NCBI RefSeq assembly: GCF_004216905.1 | Contig: NZ_SGXJ01000002.1 | Location: forward strand, 310,001 to 374,000 | Source of the DNA: Kribbella sp. VKM Ac-2569 | GTDB lineage: Bacteria; Actinomycetota; Actinomycetes; Propionibacteriales; Kribbellaceae | DNA: 64,000 bases | Reading direction: 5' to 3' | Shown here: one piece after another, positions 1-8,445 of the stretch | Numbering within the stretch: the first letter of the stretch is position 1 | How the letters are laid out: every line of letters starts with the position of its first letter | Position numbers and translations under genes: made by a program | The notes under the pieces: model-generated | Database searches by the model: none | What the model was told of the DNA's origin: nothing | What the model saw: the letters and a program-made list of their open reading frames with translations, nothing else

Positions 1-148
1 GCTGAAGCAGCAGTCAGGCAAGGCGTCCGCGCAGACGACGTTCGGCGACTGGAACGTCGAGCTCTCGACCGAGTCCGACTCCGAAGCACCGGGCGCGATC
101 CTCACGCTCACCGACAAGCTCTGCAAAGCGAACTGCGGGGCCGAGTAG
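1..148 (+). CDS. 3' end of an unknown gene
   Basis: An open frame enters from the left edge and stops with TAG at 146-148. The 48 visible residues end in a short segment with two cysteines (LCKANCGAE), polar and Asp/Ser rich. No family can be named from this piece. The stop lies only six bases from the convergent stop of the TetR gene, so the two genes end tail to tail without room for a separate terminator. Codon use matches the neighbours, so this is probably a real gene end. Confidence 0.55.
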   Translation, partial: LKQQSGKASAQTTFGDWNVELSTESDSEAPGAILTLTDKLCKANCGAE

Positions 149-154
149 TACTGG

Positions 155-790
155 CTACGCCGCGACCAGCTTGGGCAGGACTTGCAGGAGCCGGCCGGTC
201 AGCAGGTCCGGGGCCTTTTCCGGGTTCGCGGCGTAGCCCACCACGGCCTGCTCGAACAGGCCGTCGACGAGCGCGTATGCCGTCGGCGCGTCCACGGCCG
301 GTGTGGTGCCGGTGAGATCGGCGTACCGGGACAGGATCCGCCAGATCATCTCTTCGAGCAGCTGGTCGATCGCCTCGACGTCCGGGCGCAGCTGCTCCTC
401 GAACATGCTCTGCGCCCGCAGGTCGTACCAGAGCTTGTGCATCGGGGTCTCCTCGACCAGCGTCTGGGTCATCTTGCCCAGGAAGCCGGTCGCGAGCTCG
501 TCCGCGGACGTCGCGGTCTCGATCACTTCGTCGTACCGCCGGGCGCACTTGGTCTTGTAGTAGCGCACGCAGTAGCTGATCAGGTCGATCTTGTCGCGGA
601 AGTAGTAGTGCACGACGCCGTGCGTGAACTCGGAGTTGTTCGCGATCTCACGCAGGCTGGTGCGCGCGTACCCGAGCTCTCCGAGCGTCTTCAGCGCCGA
701 CTCCGCCAGCGCGACCCGGCGGCGTTCGATCTTGTCGATCCCGGAGACACGGGCAGGCCGCTCCTCAGCAGCGGACGCCACGGCAATCAC
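155..790 (-). CDS. TetR/AcrR family transcriptional repressor
   Basis: The 211-residue protein has the normal TetR size. An N-terminal helix-turn-helix at about residues 35-75 contains TSLREIA and HYYFRDK, the usual recognition-helix region, followed by a helical ligand-binding domain. It starts with GTG at 790; a second in-frame GTG at 781 sits at better spacing from the GGAGAG upstream, so the exact start is uncertain. It is divergent from the SDR operon, and the 178-bp gap carries two near-identical palindromes. This makes it the likely repressor of that operon, probably relieved by an acyl-CoA or lipid-like substrate; that ligand is inference. Confidence 0.9.
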   Translation of the reverse strand: MIAVASAAEERPARVSGIDKIERRRVALAESALKTLGELGYARTSLREIANNSEFTHGVVHYYFRDKIDLISYCVRYYKTKCARRYDEVIETATSADELATGFLGKMTQTLVEETPMHKLWYDLRAQSMFEEQLRPDVEAIDQLLEEMIWRILSRYADLTGTTPAVDAPTAYALVDGLFEQAVVGYAANPEKAPDLLTGRLLQVLPKLVAA

Positions 791-884
791 CCACTCTCCA
801 GCTCGGCCCTGGTCGAGCCTGGCGGACTCGATGCGTCAGAGTACCCCGCCCCGGGCCAGGCGCGTCCCGGAGCGGGGAGATTTC

Positions 885-920
885 TTGACAAGTGTCAAAC
901 AAAGTCTTGACGACTGTCAA
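885..920. promoter_or_regulatory. Twin palindromic operators of the TetR/SDR intergenic region
   Basis: Two 14-bp palindromes, TTGACAAGTGTCAA at 885-898 and TTGACGACTGTCAA at 907-920, have centres 22 bp apart, about two helical turns. They share the TTGAC-N4-GTCAA core and lie 49 bp upstream of the SDR start. The first also reads as a -35 hexamer (TTGACA). They are the obvious binding sites for the adjacent TetR repressor. Confidence 0.75.
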
Positions 921-968
921 AAGCCTGGCCAGAGTGTGAAACACCCGAGCGAGCAGAAGGAGCTTCAG

Positions 969-1775
969 ATGGGTTCACTCGATCTCTCCGGCCGCAAGGC
1001 CCTGGTCACCGGCGGCGCGCAGGGACTCGGCGAGGGGATGGCGAAAGCCCTCGCGGCAGCCGGCGCCAAGGTCGTGATCAGCGATATCCAGAAGGACCTG
1101 GGCGAAGCGGTCGCCGACGCGCTCGACCAGGAGTACGGCGCGGGCAACGGGTTCGTCGCCCACGACATCACCGACGACGGCGACTGGGAGAACGCGGTGG
1201 TTGCCGCCAACGACATCCTCGGCGGCCTGGACATCCTGGTGAACAACGCGGGAGTGGAGATCACCAGCCTGCTCACCGAGGTCACCGCGGACCAGATCCG
1301 CAAGATGCTCGAGGTCAACGTCCTCGGCACCACGCTCGGTATCAAGTGGGGCCTGAGGACGATGCGTCCCGAAGGCCTGGCCGGCCAGGGCGGCGCGATC
1401 ATCAACGTCGCGTCGGTCGCCGCCACCATCGCGTTCCCCGGCATCGCCGTGTACTCCGCGACCAAGTCCGCCGTCGACCGGCTCACCCGGGTCGCCGCGA
1501 TGGAGTCCGGCAAGCTCGGGTACGGCGTCCGCGTCAACTGCATCTACCCGGGCCTGGTCCCGACCGCGATGGGCGCCGGTCTGGCGAACGACGTGGCCCA
1601 GCTCGGACTGTTCGAGTCGCCGGACGCCGCGGTCGCCGCGGTGATCGGACTGACACCGGCCGGCCGGCTCGGCGAGGTCGCGGACATGGCCGACGCGGTC
1701 GTGTTCCTCGCGTCCGACGAGTCCCGGTTCATCACCGGCATCGGCCTGCCGGTCGACGGCGGAATGGGGATGTGA
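969..1775 (+). CDS. SDR family NAD(P)-dependent oxidoreductase
   Basis: This 268-residue classical short-chain dehydrogenase carries the cofactor motif TGGAQGLG at residues 14-21, NNAG at 92-95, and the catalytic triad Ser149, Tyr162 and Lys166 (YSATK). An aspartate at the end of beta-strand 2 (Asp39) favours NAD(H). The ATG at 969 follows AGAAGGAG at good spacing; the open frame extends upstream but across the operators. The C-terminal VDGG segment is typical of the family. It is the first gene of a three-gene operon with a saccharopine-dehydrogenase-like protein and an acyl-CoA ligase, suggesting catabolism of a lipid or alicyclic acid. The substrate cannot be read from sequence. Confidence 0.92.
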   Translation: MGSLDLSGRKALVTGGAQGLGEGMAKALAAAGAKVVISDIQKDLGEAVADALDQEYGAGNGFVAHDITDDGDWENAVVAANDILGGLDILVNNAGVEITSLLTEVTADQIRKMLEVNVLGTTLGIKWGLRTMRPEGLAGQGGAIINVASVAATIAFPGIAVYSATKSAVDRLTRVAAMESGKLGYGVRVNCIYPGLVPTAMGAGLANDVAQLGLFESPDAAVAAVIGLTPAGRLGEVADMADAVVFLASDESRFITGIGLPVDGGMGM

Positions 1776-2893
1776 TGGCGAAGCCTGTTGTTGTCTACGG
1801 TGCCTCCGGCTACACCGGCCGGCTGGTCTGCGAGTACCTGCGCCAGTACCACGTCCCCTTTGTCGCGGCGGGACGTGACGAGGCGAAGCTCAAGGCTTCT
1901 ATGGACGCACATGTCCCTGGCATCGAGACAGCGGACTACGAGGTCGCAGCAGTCGACCACGACGTCGCTGCACTCACCGATCTGTTCAAAGGCGCTTCCG
2001 TCGTACTGAACACGGTGGGACCGTTCAGTGAGCTCGGTCCGGCGGCTGTGGAAGCAGCACTCGCCGCAGGTGCGCACTACACCGACACGACCGGTGAGCA
2101 GGACTGGCTGATGACCTGCGACGAGCAGTACGGTCCGCAGTTCGCTGAGGCCAACCTGGTGCTGGCCCCGGGTATCGCGCAGATGTACACCACCAGCGAG
2201 ATCGCTGCGCAGCTGTGCCTCGAGCAACCCGGTCTGGACACGTTGGACGTCGCCGTGTTCTGGGGCGGCAGCCCGACCATCGCCTCGACCCGCACGATTC
2301 TGGTGAACGCTGCGACGTCGAAGGCGCACTACCTGGAGAACAACCAGTACGCCGAGTTCCCCGAGCAGGGTCTGGTGCCGTTGGTGGTTCCCGGACAGCA
2401 CGAGCTCGCGCTGTCGCTGCCCTGGGGTGGCATGTCGCACCCGGTGTGGTTCAAGCGCGATCCGCGGGTGGCGAACTGCAAGGCGCAGGGCGGTGTGTTC
2501 AACGCCGCGCTGATGAACGGGGTCCCGCAGATCGTTGCCGCGGCTCTTGAAGCGACGAAGGACATGTCGCCCGAGGACCGCAACACCGCACTGACCGAGA
2601 CTGCTCGCCAGGTGATGAACGAGATGCCGCCCAGAGAGAACCCACGCGTCAACAAGACGCTGGACTCGGTGCACGCCTCCGGACCGCTCGGACGGGCGCA
2701 CTGTGTCATCCACGGCAACAGCAACTACCAGCAGACCGGTCTGCTCCAGGCGTTCGCGGCGTACTCGCTGCTGCAGACGCCGCCGAAGCGGGTCGGTTTC
2801 GCGAGTGGCTGCCAGGCATTCGGTCACCGTGAGCTGCTCGGCGTACTGCGGAGCTTCGGGCTGGTGTCCGAGCCGCAGCTGACGGTGCACTAG
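1775..2893 (+). CDS. Saccharopine dehydrogenase-like NAD(P)-binding protein
   Basis: This 372-residue protein starts at an ATG overlapping the SDR stop by one base (TGATG), so translation is probably coupled. The N-terminus has a Rossmann fold with GASGYTG at about residues 9-15, as in saccharopine dehydrogenase and mycobacterial trans-acting enoyl reductase relatives. The remainder resembles actinobacterial proteins annotated as saccharopine dehydrogenase family with a DUF5938-type C-terminal half. A lysine-pathway role is unlikely given the neighbouring SDR and acyl-CoA ligase; reduction or isomerisation of a CoA-linked intermediate is more plausible, but that is inference. Confidence 0.8.
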   Translation: MAKPVVVYGASGYTGRLVCEYLRQYHVPFVAAGRDEAKLKASMDAHVPGIETADYEVAAVDHDVAALTDLFKGASVVLNTVGPFSELGPAAVEAALAAGAHYTDTTGEQDWLMTCDEQYGPQFAEANLVLAPGIAQMYTTSEIAAQLCLEQPGLDTLDVAVFWGGSPTIASTRTILVNAATSKAHYLENNQYAEFPEQGLVPLVVPGQHELALSLPWGGMSHPVWFKRDPRVANCKAQGGVFNAALMNGVPQIVAAALEATKDMSPEDRNTALTETARQVMNEMPPRENPRVNKTLDSVHASGPLGRAHCVIHGNSNYQQTGLLQAFAAYSLLQTPPKRVGFASGCQAFGHRELLGVLRSFGLVSEPQLTVH

Positions 2894-2903
2894 AGGAGTT
2901 GCT

Positions 2904-4469
2904 GTGCGGCTGGTCGACTACCTGGACAAGGGCGCATCGCTGGCGCCGGACGCCTCCTGCCTGACCACGGACGGCGAGACGCTGACGTACGCCGACGTAC
3001 AGCAGCTCTCGTACCGGATCGCGGGCGCGCTGGCGGCAACCGGCGTACGGCCGGGCGGCAAGGTGGCGATCCTGTCCGCGAACGACCCGGTGGCCTTCAG
3101 TTGCGTGTTCGGGATCAGCCGGGCCGGTGCGGTCTGGTGCCCGATCAACCCGCGCAACGAGGCCGCCGAGAACCGTGAACTGCTCGACCAGTTCGACTGC
3201 GAAGTACTGATCTACCAGTCGGCGTTCGCGCCGCTGGTCGACCGCATTCGGGACTCACTGCCGAAGGTGCACACGTTCGTCTGCCTCGACGGGGAGCCCT
3301 CCAACTCCGGCCCAACCCCCCACCCCAGCGGCCGGAGAACTGTCGGCTGGGACGCGTTCTGCGGGGGCGCGTCCCAGCCGGCACCCGATCTGACCGACCC
3401 CGGCGATCTGGCGATGATCGTCGGGACAGGCGGCACGACCGGGCGCCCGAAAGGAGTCATGCTCGGTAACAGCAACCTGGAGACGATGACCGCGCTCACG
3501 CTGATCGGGTACCCGTTCGGCGAGCGACCGGTCTACCTGGCGTTGGCACCGCTGACACACGCAGCAGGTGTGCTGTGCTTCCCCGTGCTCGCGTCCGGCG
3601 GCGAGATCGTGATCATGCGAGCTCCCGACGTACATGCGTTCCTGGAGCTGATACCGCGACACGGGGTGACGCACACGTTCTTGCCGCCGACGCTGATCTA
3701 CATGGTGCTGGCAGCACCGGAGCTCGACTCCACGGACCTCTCGTCGCTGCGGTGCTTCTGGTACGGCGCTGCGCCGATGTCGGTCGCCCGGCTCGAGGAG
3801 GCACTGCAGCGGATCGGTCCGGTGATGGCCCAGCTGTTCGGGCAGACCGAGGCTCCGATGATGATCTCGATGCTGCCACCCGCTGAACATTTCGACGCCG
3901 CAGGCCATATTGCGCGGGGACGGCTGTCATCCGCGGGACGGCCGTCCCCGCTGGTCACGGTGGCGATCATGGGCGCCGACGGCACGCTGCTCCCGCACGG
4001 TGAGCGCGGTGAGATCGTGGTGCGTGGGTCGCTGGTGATGCAGGGGTACTACCGGAACGCCGAGGCCACCGCAGCGGCTTCGGCGTACGGCTGGCACCAC
4101 ACCGGCGACATCGGGTACCTGGACGACGACAACTACCTCTACATCGTCGACCGCGCGAAGGACATGATCATCACCGGCGGCTTCAATGTGTACTCCACCG
4201 AGGTCGAGCAGGTGCTGATGACGCACGCCGACGTACAGGACTGCGCGGTGATCGGCCTACCGGACGAGAAGTGGGGCGAGCGGGTGGTGGCCGTCGTACA
4301 GCTCCAGCCGGGCAGTGCGGTCGAGCCGGACGAGCTGATCGCGTTCGCGAAGGCACGGATCGGCAGTGTGAAGGCACCGAAGGAGGTGCTCGTCTGGCCC
4401 GACCTGCCACGCTCCAAGGTCGGCAAGGTGGTCAAGCCGGACATCAAGGCGCGACTAGCTGCTACCTGA
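2904..4469 (+). CDS. AMP-dependent acyl-CoA synthetase/ligase
   Basis: This 521-residue ANL-superfamily enzyme starts at GTG after GAGGAG. Visible core motifs are the phosphate loop TGGTTGRPKGV near residue 175, FGQTE near 310, TGDIGYLDDDNY with VDRAKD near 400-420, and the C-terminal PRSKVGK holding the catalytic lysine. It should activate a carboxylic acid to the adenylate and then the CoA thioester. It lies ten bases after the preceding gene and completes the operon under the twin operators. Its 3' end overlaps the convergent GPP34 gene by 15 bp. Substrate chain or ring type is not evident. Confidence 0.93.
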   Translation: MRLVDYLDKGASLAPDASCLTTDGETLTYADVQQLSYRIAGALAATGVRPGGKVAILSANDPVAFSCVFGISRAGAVWCPINPRNEAAENRELLDQFDCEVLIYQSAFAPLVDRIRDSLPKVHTFVCLDGEPSNSGPTPHPSGRRTVGWDAFCGGASQPAPDLTDPGDLAMIVGTGGTTGRPKGVMLGNSNLETMTALTLIGYPFGERPVYLALAPLTHAAGVLCFPVLASGGEIVIMRAPDVHAFLELIPRHGVTHTFLPPTLIYMVLAAPELDSTDLSSLRCFWYGAAPMSVARLEEALQRIGPVMAQLFGQTEAPMMISMLPPAEHFDAAGHIARGRLSSAGRPSPLVTVAIMGADGTLLPHGERGEIVVRGSLVMQGYYRNAEATAAASAYGWHHTGDIGYLDDDNYLYIVDRAKDMIITGGFNVYSTEVEQVLMTHADVQDCAVIGLPDEKWGERVVAVVQLQPGSAVEPDELIAFAKARIGSVKAPKEVLVWPDLPRSKVGKVVKPDIKARLAAT

Positions 4470-5126
4470 TGCTCCTGCGGTGGACGCCACCACGATGGCT
4501 GCTGTGACGGCGGCCTGCATCTCGGTGACTGCCTTCTTCACCGCGTCGGCTGCCCAGTCCGAGTCGGCGATCTCTTTCGCCCGCTGCTTCAGCGCCTTCT
4601 TGTCGACCGCATCCGTGACGACCTTCGGTACGACGTTCAGCGCGCTGAGGAGGGCGATCAACGCAGCGGTGCGCTGGTCCGGCGCCGTACCGACCTTCAG
4701 CACGCTCTCCAGCCGGGCGCGAACGTCCTGCTCGTGCCGCGCGTCCTTGGCGGGCCAACGCGTCACCGGGAACAGTCCGAGCACCCTGCCCTGGTCCTCC
4801 TCCAGCACACCCCGCTCCGCGAGCCGCGCCAGCAACTGGTTGCGCAGCCGCTTCGAGAGCGCACCGATCTGGTCCTTCGGCTTCTTCCCCGGCTTGTTGA
4901 CCACGTACGCCAGACGCTCGTCCAGGATCGGGTCCCCGGTCGGCGCGCCGTCCAGCACCTGCAGACGGCCCGCCTTGCCGTCGATGGTGATGTCGAGCTT
5001 CCGGTTCAGCGTCAGCTCGATCAGCACCGCGCCGGCCAGCGCGTAGTCGAGGCCTGGCGACCCGGCGACAGGCTTGCCGGTCTCGTCGTCGTACAGCAGC
5101 AACAAGAGGTCTTCGGCGATCAACAT
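4455..5126 (-). CDS. GPP34 family phosphoprotein (GOLPH3-like)
   Basis: The 223-residue protein begins MLIAEDLLLLLYDDETGK, the typical opening of actinobacterial GPP34 (Golgi phosphoprotein 3-like) proteins, followed by an all-helical body with an alanine-rich C-terminus. In eukaryotes this fold binds phosphatidylinositol 4-phosphate; the bacterial role is unknown, although membrane association is usually supposed. GGAGG lies one base before the ATG, so a TTG one codon downstream could be used instead. It is convergent with the acyl-CoA ligase and followed upstream by a PASTA lipoprotein gene in the same direction. Confidence 0.8.
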   Translation of the reverse strand: MLIAEDLLLLLYDDETGKPVAGSPGLDYALAGAVLIELTLNRKLDITIDGKAGRLQVLDGAPTGDPILDERLAYVVNKPGKKPKDQIGALSKRLRNQLLARLAERGVLEEDQGRVLGLFPVTRWPAKDARHEQDVRARLESVLKVGTAPDQRTAALIALLSALNVVPKVVTDAVDKKALKQRAKEIADSDWAADAVKKAVTEMQAAVTAAIVVASTAGASGSS

Positions 5127-5191
5127 GCCTCCAAGGTAGGCCTGCCCGCAGTTGCGGCACATCAGCCGCGCGGCGGACTTGCCGCATCCAC

Positions 5192-5557
5192 CTACTCGCC
5201 GATCTTCTTGGAGCGCAAGATGATCTTGGTGTCGGTCGCGGCGCGGGTGCCGCCCTGGGGCTCCTGGGTGACTACGACCCAGTTGCGGTCGTTGATCAGC
5301 AGCCGGCCTTGCCCGGTGGCGTCCTCCTCGGTCAGATAGTAGAAGCCCGCCGCCTGCATCGTGTCCTGGGCCAGCTGGTGGTTCAGGCCGACCACATTCG
5401 GCACCACCCCTGCTTGAGCAGGCGAGGTCGGAGCAGGCGGCGTACTGCTCGGAGGGGCGCTCACGGAAGGACTCGGCGTTCCAGAGCTGCCACAGGCCGC
5501 CAGGAGAAACAGCAGCCCGCCGAGCGAACCGACTGCGAACCATCTTCGAGCTGCCAT
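5192..5557 (-). CDS. PASTA-domain lipoprotein
   Basis: The 121-residue protein starts at the ATG at 5557 after GGGGAG. Its signal peptide ends in the lipobox LLAAC near residue 21. A Ser/Pro/Thr-rich linker follows, then one PASTA-like domain (VVPNVVGLNHQLAQDTM, later VTQEPQGG) that fills the rest. PASTA domains in serine/threonine kinases and penicillin-binding proteins bind muropeptides or beta-lactams; here there is no kinase, so this is a surface-anchored PASTA module, probably with a cell-wall sensing or binding role. It is transcribed away from the siderophore operon. Confidence 0.85.
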   Translation of the reverse strand: MAARRWFAVGSLGGLLFLLAACGSSGTPSPSVSAPPSSTPPAPTSPAQAGVVPNVVGLNHQLAQDTMQAAGFYYLTEEDATGQGRLLINDRNWVVVTQEPQGGTRAATDTKIILRSKKIGE

Positions 5558-5649
5558 CTGCTCCCCCGTCCGAGGTCGTCCTACCAGTGTGGACGACTGA
5601 GGGCGCCGCCGGGATACAGCCCGGTTTCGATGCGTGATCAGCAATCAAG

Positions 5650-5668
5650 TAAGGTAAGCCTTAGCTAA
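5650..5668. promoter_or_regulatory. Iron box (IdeR/DmdR1-type operator)
   Basis: The 19-mer TAAGGTAAGCCTTAGCTAA matches 14 of 19 positions of the actinobacterial iron box TTAGGTTAGGCTCACCTAA. It lies 31 bp upstream of the acyltransferase start in front of a siderophore synthetase operon, exactly where iron-dependent repression would act. Confidence 0.85.
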
Positions 5669-5699
5669 TCAGGTACGCCCACCTCGAAAGCAGACCGCC

Positions 5700-6287
5700 A
5701 TGACCAGAGCACTGCCCGAGCCGACGTACCGGCGCTTCGTCGCCGGCCTCGGCACCTTCAGCCTCCGGCCGTTCGACCTCGCCGAGGACGTGACCACGCT
5801 GCACAGTTGGGTCACCCAGCCGTACGCGCGGTACTGGGGCCTGCTGACCGCGTCGGTCGCCGACGTGCACGCGGAGTACCTCCGGATCGCGGAGAGCGAG
5901 CACCACCAGGCGTTCCTCGGCGAGCACGACGGGCGGCCGGCGTTCCTGATGGAGCGCTACGAACCGGCGTACGACGCGGTCGGCCGGACGTACGACGTGG
6001 CACCGGGCGACATCGGCATGCATGTCCTGGTCGGTCCGCCGACTGCGCCGATTCCAGGGTTCACCGGGGCCGTGTTCGAGACGATCATGGACAGCCTGTT
6101 CAGCGATCCGCTGGTCGATCGGGTCGTGGTCGAACCCGACGTACGGAACGTGAAGATCCAGGCGCTGAACGCGCGGATGGGGTTCCGCAAGCACAGCGTC
6201 GTACGGCTTCCCGACAAGCAGGCGTGGTTGAGCTTCTGCACGCGCGACCAGTACGCCGATGCGCATCGAATGAACGAGGCAGGCTGA
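5700..6287 (+). CDS. Siderophore-biosynthesis GNAT acyltransferase (DesC/IucB-like)
   Basis: The 195-residue protein belongs to the acyltransferase group that N-acylates hydroxylated diamines in hydroxamate siderophore pathways. Features include an N-terminal Arg/Pro-rich strand (FSLRPFDLAEDV), a central acetyl-CoA-binding region, and the characteristic C-terminal stretch VEPDVRNVKIQALNARMGF. The iron box lies directly upstream and the synthetase starts at its stop codon. By analogy with DesC it would transfer acetyl or succinyl to N-hydroxycadaverine. No diamine decarboxylase (DesA) or monooxygenase (DesB) is present nearby. Confidence 0.88.
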   Translation: MTRALPEPTYRRFVAGLGTFSLRPFDLAEDVTTLHSWVTQPYARYWGLLTASVADVHAEYLRIAESEHHQAFLGEHDGRPAFLMERYEPAYDAVGRTYDVAPGDIGMHVLVGPPTAPIPGFTGAVFETIMDSLFSDPLVDRVVVEPDVRNVKIQALNARMGFRKHSVVRLPDKQAWLSFCTRDQYADAHRMNEAG

Positions 6288-7975
6288 TGGATCACTGGAC
6301 TGTAGTCAACGAGGCGTTGGTCCGGAAGGCCTTGTCCGAGTTCACGCATGAGCGCATTCTCGAACCTGTTGCTGTAGGCAATGAGTACGCCGTCGGCCGG
6401 TACCGCTTCACGGCGCGGCATTATCCTTTGAATCATTGGGATATCTCTTCAGTTGTCCGCGACGACGGTTCGGCGGTCGACGCCTTGGAGTTCATCACCG
6501 AGTTCCACGAGCAGCTCGGGATCGGGCGCGAGATGCTGCCGGTGTACCTGGAGGAGATCAGCAGCACGCTGGCGTCGGCGGCGTACAAGCTGTCGAAGCC
6601 GGACCTGACGGCGGCGGACCTGGTTACCGCGGACTTCCAGACCATCGAGGCCGCGATGACCGAGGGGCATCCGTGTTTCGTCGCGAACAACGGGCGGCTC
6701 GGGTTCGGCCTCACGGACTATCTGGCCTATGCGCCGGAGACCGGCGCGGGCGTGCAGCTGACCTGGATCGCGACCCGGCGCGACCGGACCACGGTTTCTT
6801 GTAGTTCTTCCTTGGCGTTCGACGAGTTGATGCGGTCCGAATTGGGGGACGACGTACTCGCGCGGTTCGCCGTTGTCGCTGATCCGGCGGAGTACGTGTA
6901 TCTGCCGGTGCATCCTTGGCAGTGGGACAACAAAACCTCGATCACGTTCGCCGCCGACATCGCTCAGCGGCACATCGTCCACCTCGGGTCGACGGACGAC
7001 GTGTACCAGCCGCAGCAGTCGATCCGGACGTTCTTCAACCGGTCCGAACCATCCCGGTGCTACGTGAAGACGGCGTTGTCGGTGCTCAACATGGGGTTCA
7101 TGCGCGGGCTGTCGCCGTCGTACATGGCCGCGACGCCGGCGATCAACGACTGGGTACACTCGGTCGTCTCGAACGACGTTGTCCTGAAACGCTACGGCTT
7201 CACCGTGTTGCGCGAGATCGCGGCGGCCGGGTACCACAACCGGTACTACGAGAACGCGACCGACAAGACCTCGCCGTACCGGAAGATGTTGTCGGCGCTC
7301 TGGCGGGAGAGCCCGGAGCCGTCACTGGAGCCCGGTGAGCGGCTGGCGACGATGGCGTCGCTGCTGCACGTCGACCGGCACGGCGCATCGGTGGCCGCGG
7401 CGCTCGTACGGGCGTCCGGGCTGGCGCCGGCGGACTGGCTGCGCGCATACGTCGATGCTTATCTGATCCCGTTGCTGCACAGCTTCTACGCGTACGAGCT
7501 GGTGTTCATGCCGCACGGCGAGAACCTGATCCTCGTACTGCGGGACGCGATTCCGATCCGGGTGATCATGAAGGACATCGCGGAGGAGATCGCCGTACTG
7601 CATCCCTCGACTCCGCTGCCGGCCGAGGCGGAGCGGGTGCGGGCCGACGTACCGGACGACGAGAAGCTGCTGTCGATCTTCACAGATGTGTTCGACTGCA
7701 TCTTCCGGTTCCTGTCCCCGCTGCTGGATCGGGAAGGCCTGCTGACGCCGTCCGAGTTCTGGTCGGTGGTGGCCTCGTCCATCCGCGACTACCAGGCATC
7801 GACGCCGGAGCTGGCGGAAGCGTTCGCGAAGTACGACATCTTCGCACCGGAGTTCGCCCTCTCCTGCCTGAACCGCCTCCAACTCCGCAACAACCAGCAA
7901 ATGGTCGACCTCACGGATGTGGCGGGCTCGTTGCAGTTCGCCGGCACCCTGGAGAACCCACTGCCCTGTGGATAA
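6287..7975 (+). CDS. IucA/IucC family NIS siderophore synthetase (DesD-like)
   Basis: The ATG overlaps the acyltransferase stop (TGATG), giving a 562-residue protein of normal length for NRPS-independent siderophore synthetases. Family landmarks include VHPWQW near residue 208, the ATP-site segment KTALSVLNMGFMRGL near 260-275, and the HGEN segment with the following basic residue near 410. It should condense or macrocyclise hydroxamate diamine units with ATP, as DesD does for desferrioxamine. The stop codon lies inside TGTGGATAA. Regulation is expected through the iron box upstream of the pair. Confidence 0.93.
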   Translation: MDHWTVVNEALVRKALSEFTHERILEPVAVGNEYAVGRYRFTARHYPLNHWDISSVVRDDGSAVDALEFITEFHEQLGIGREMLPVYLEEISSTLASAAYKLSKPDLTAADLVTADFQTIEAAMTEGHPCFVANNGRLGFGLTDYLAYAPETGAGVQLTWIATRRDRTTVSCSSSLAFDELMRSELGDDVLARFAVVADPAEYVYLPVHPWQWDNKTSITFAADIAQRHIVHLGSTDDVYQPQQSIRTFFNRSEPSRCYVKTALSVLNMGFMRGLSPSYMAATPAINDWVHSVVSNDVVLKRYGFTVLREIAAAGYHNRYYENATDKTSPYRKMLSALWRESPEPSLEPGERLATMASLLHVDRHGASVAAALVRASGLAPADWLRAYVDAYLIPLLHSFYAYELVFMPHGENLILVLRDAIPIRVIMKDIAEEIAVLHPSTPLPAEAERVRADVPDDEKLLSIFTDVFDCIFRFLSPLLDREGLLTPSEFWSVVASSIRDYQASTPELAEAFAKYDIFAPEFALSCLNRLQLRNNQQMVDLTDVAGSLQFAGTLENPLPCG

Positions 7976-7998
7976 CTTCGGCGCGGGTACGGCGGAAT

Positions 7999-8292
7999 TT
8001 GTCACGCTGGTGTGGTGCGTACAGCAGAAGCCACCCGGGACGGCCGCCTCTACTGGCAGTTGAGGTCCTCTCCCCCACCACCCGAACCACCGACGTAGTC
8101 CTCAAACGAGCCCTGTACGAGCAGCACGGCGTCCCGTCCTACTGGCTCCTGGACCCCACCAACCAAGAACTAACAATCCTCGAACTAACCCCAACCGGCT
8201 ACCAGTGCCAGGCCGTAGTCCAAGCCGAGGAAACCTTCGACGCGACCCACCCTTTCCCCCTCACCCTCACCCCCACCTCCCTCACGAGCTGA
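7999..8292 (+). pseudogene. N-terminally truncated Uma2-family endonuclease remnant
   Basis: Only the second half of a Uma2 (PD-(D/E)XK) domain is present. Residues LLAVEVLSPTTR match the catalytic Glu strand, then a Lys-containing helix (VLKRALYEQHG) and VPSYWLLDP. The usual N-terminal 80-90 residues, including the first catalytic aspartate, are missing, and the only start in frame is a TTG at 7999. The upstream bases belong to the siderophore gene end, so this appears to be decay rather than a different start. Uma2 proteins are very common in actinomycetes and cyanobacteria, and fragments are frequent. Confidence 0.7.
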
Positions 8293-8294
8293 TC

Positions 8295-8336
8295 TGGGGA
8301 GGTTTGCCCTCCCTCGTTGGGCAGTAGAACGCCCCA
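8295..8336. repeat. Imperfect intergenic hairpin
   Basis: TGGGG at 8295-8299 pairs with CCCCA at 8332-8336, and GCCC at 8306-8309 pairs with GGGC at 8319-8322. It begins with TGGGGAGGTTT, as does the stronger hairpin at 35260. It may terminate the siderophore transcript. The remaining 100 bp to the next gene show nothing else clear. Confidence 0.4.
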
Positions 8337-8445
8337 ATCTGGTCGCGGCTAGCTGGCCGGCGCGTTTGAGGACGTCCGATCTGTTCAAGAAATCGGGTGG
8401 GGGTGATGCCTACCGTCGCTCTTGGAGCGATGGGAGGAATGGATC

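Noticed and set aside
1346..1774. Long upstream extension of the saccharopine-like gene
   Set aside because: The extension runs out of frame through the SDR coding region; the ATG at 1775 overlaps the SDR stop and is followed directly by the Rossmann motif.
7967..7975. TGTGGATAA, a perfect DnaA box
   Set aside because: A single box made by the last codons of the siderophore synthetase; another lone box (TTATCCACA) lies at 34019-34027. No cluster, dnaA or dnaN is near, so there is no origin.
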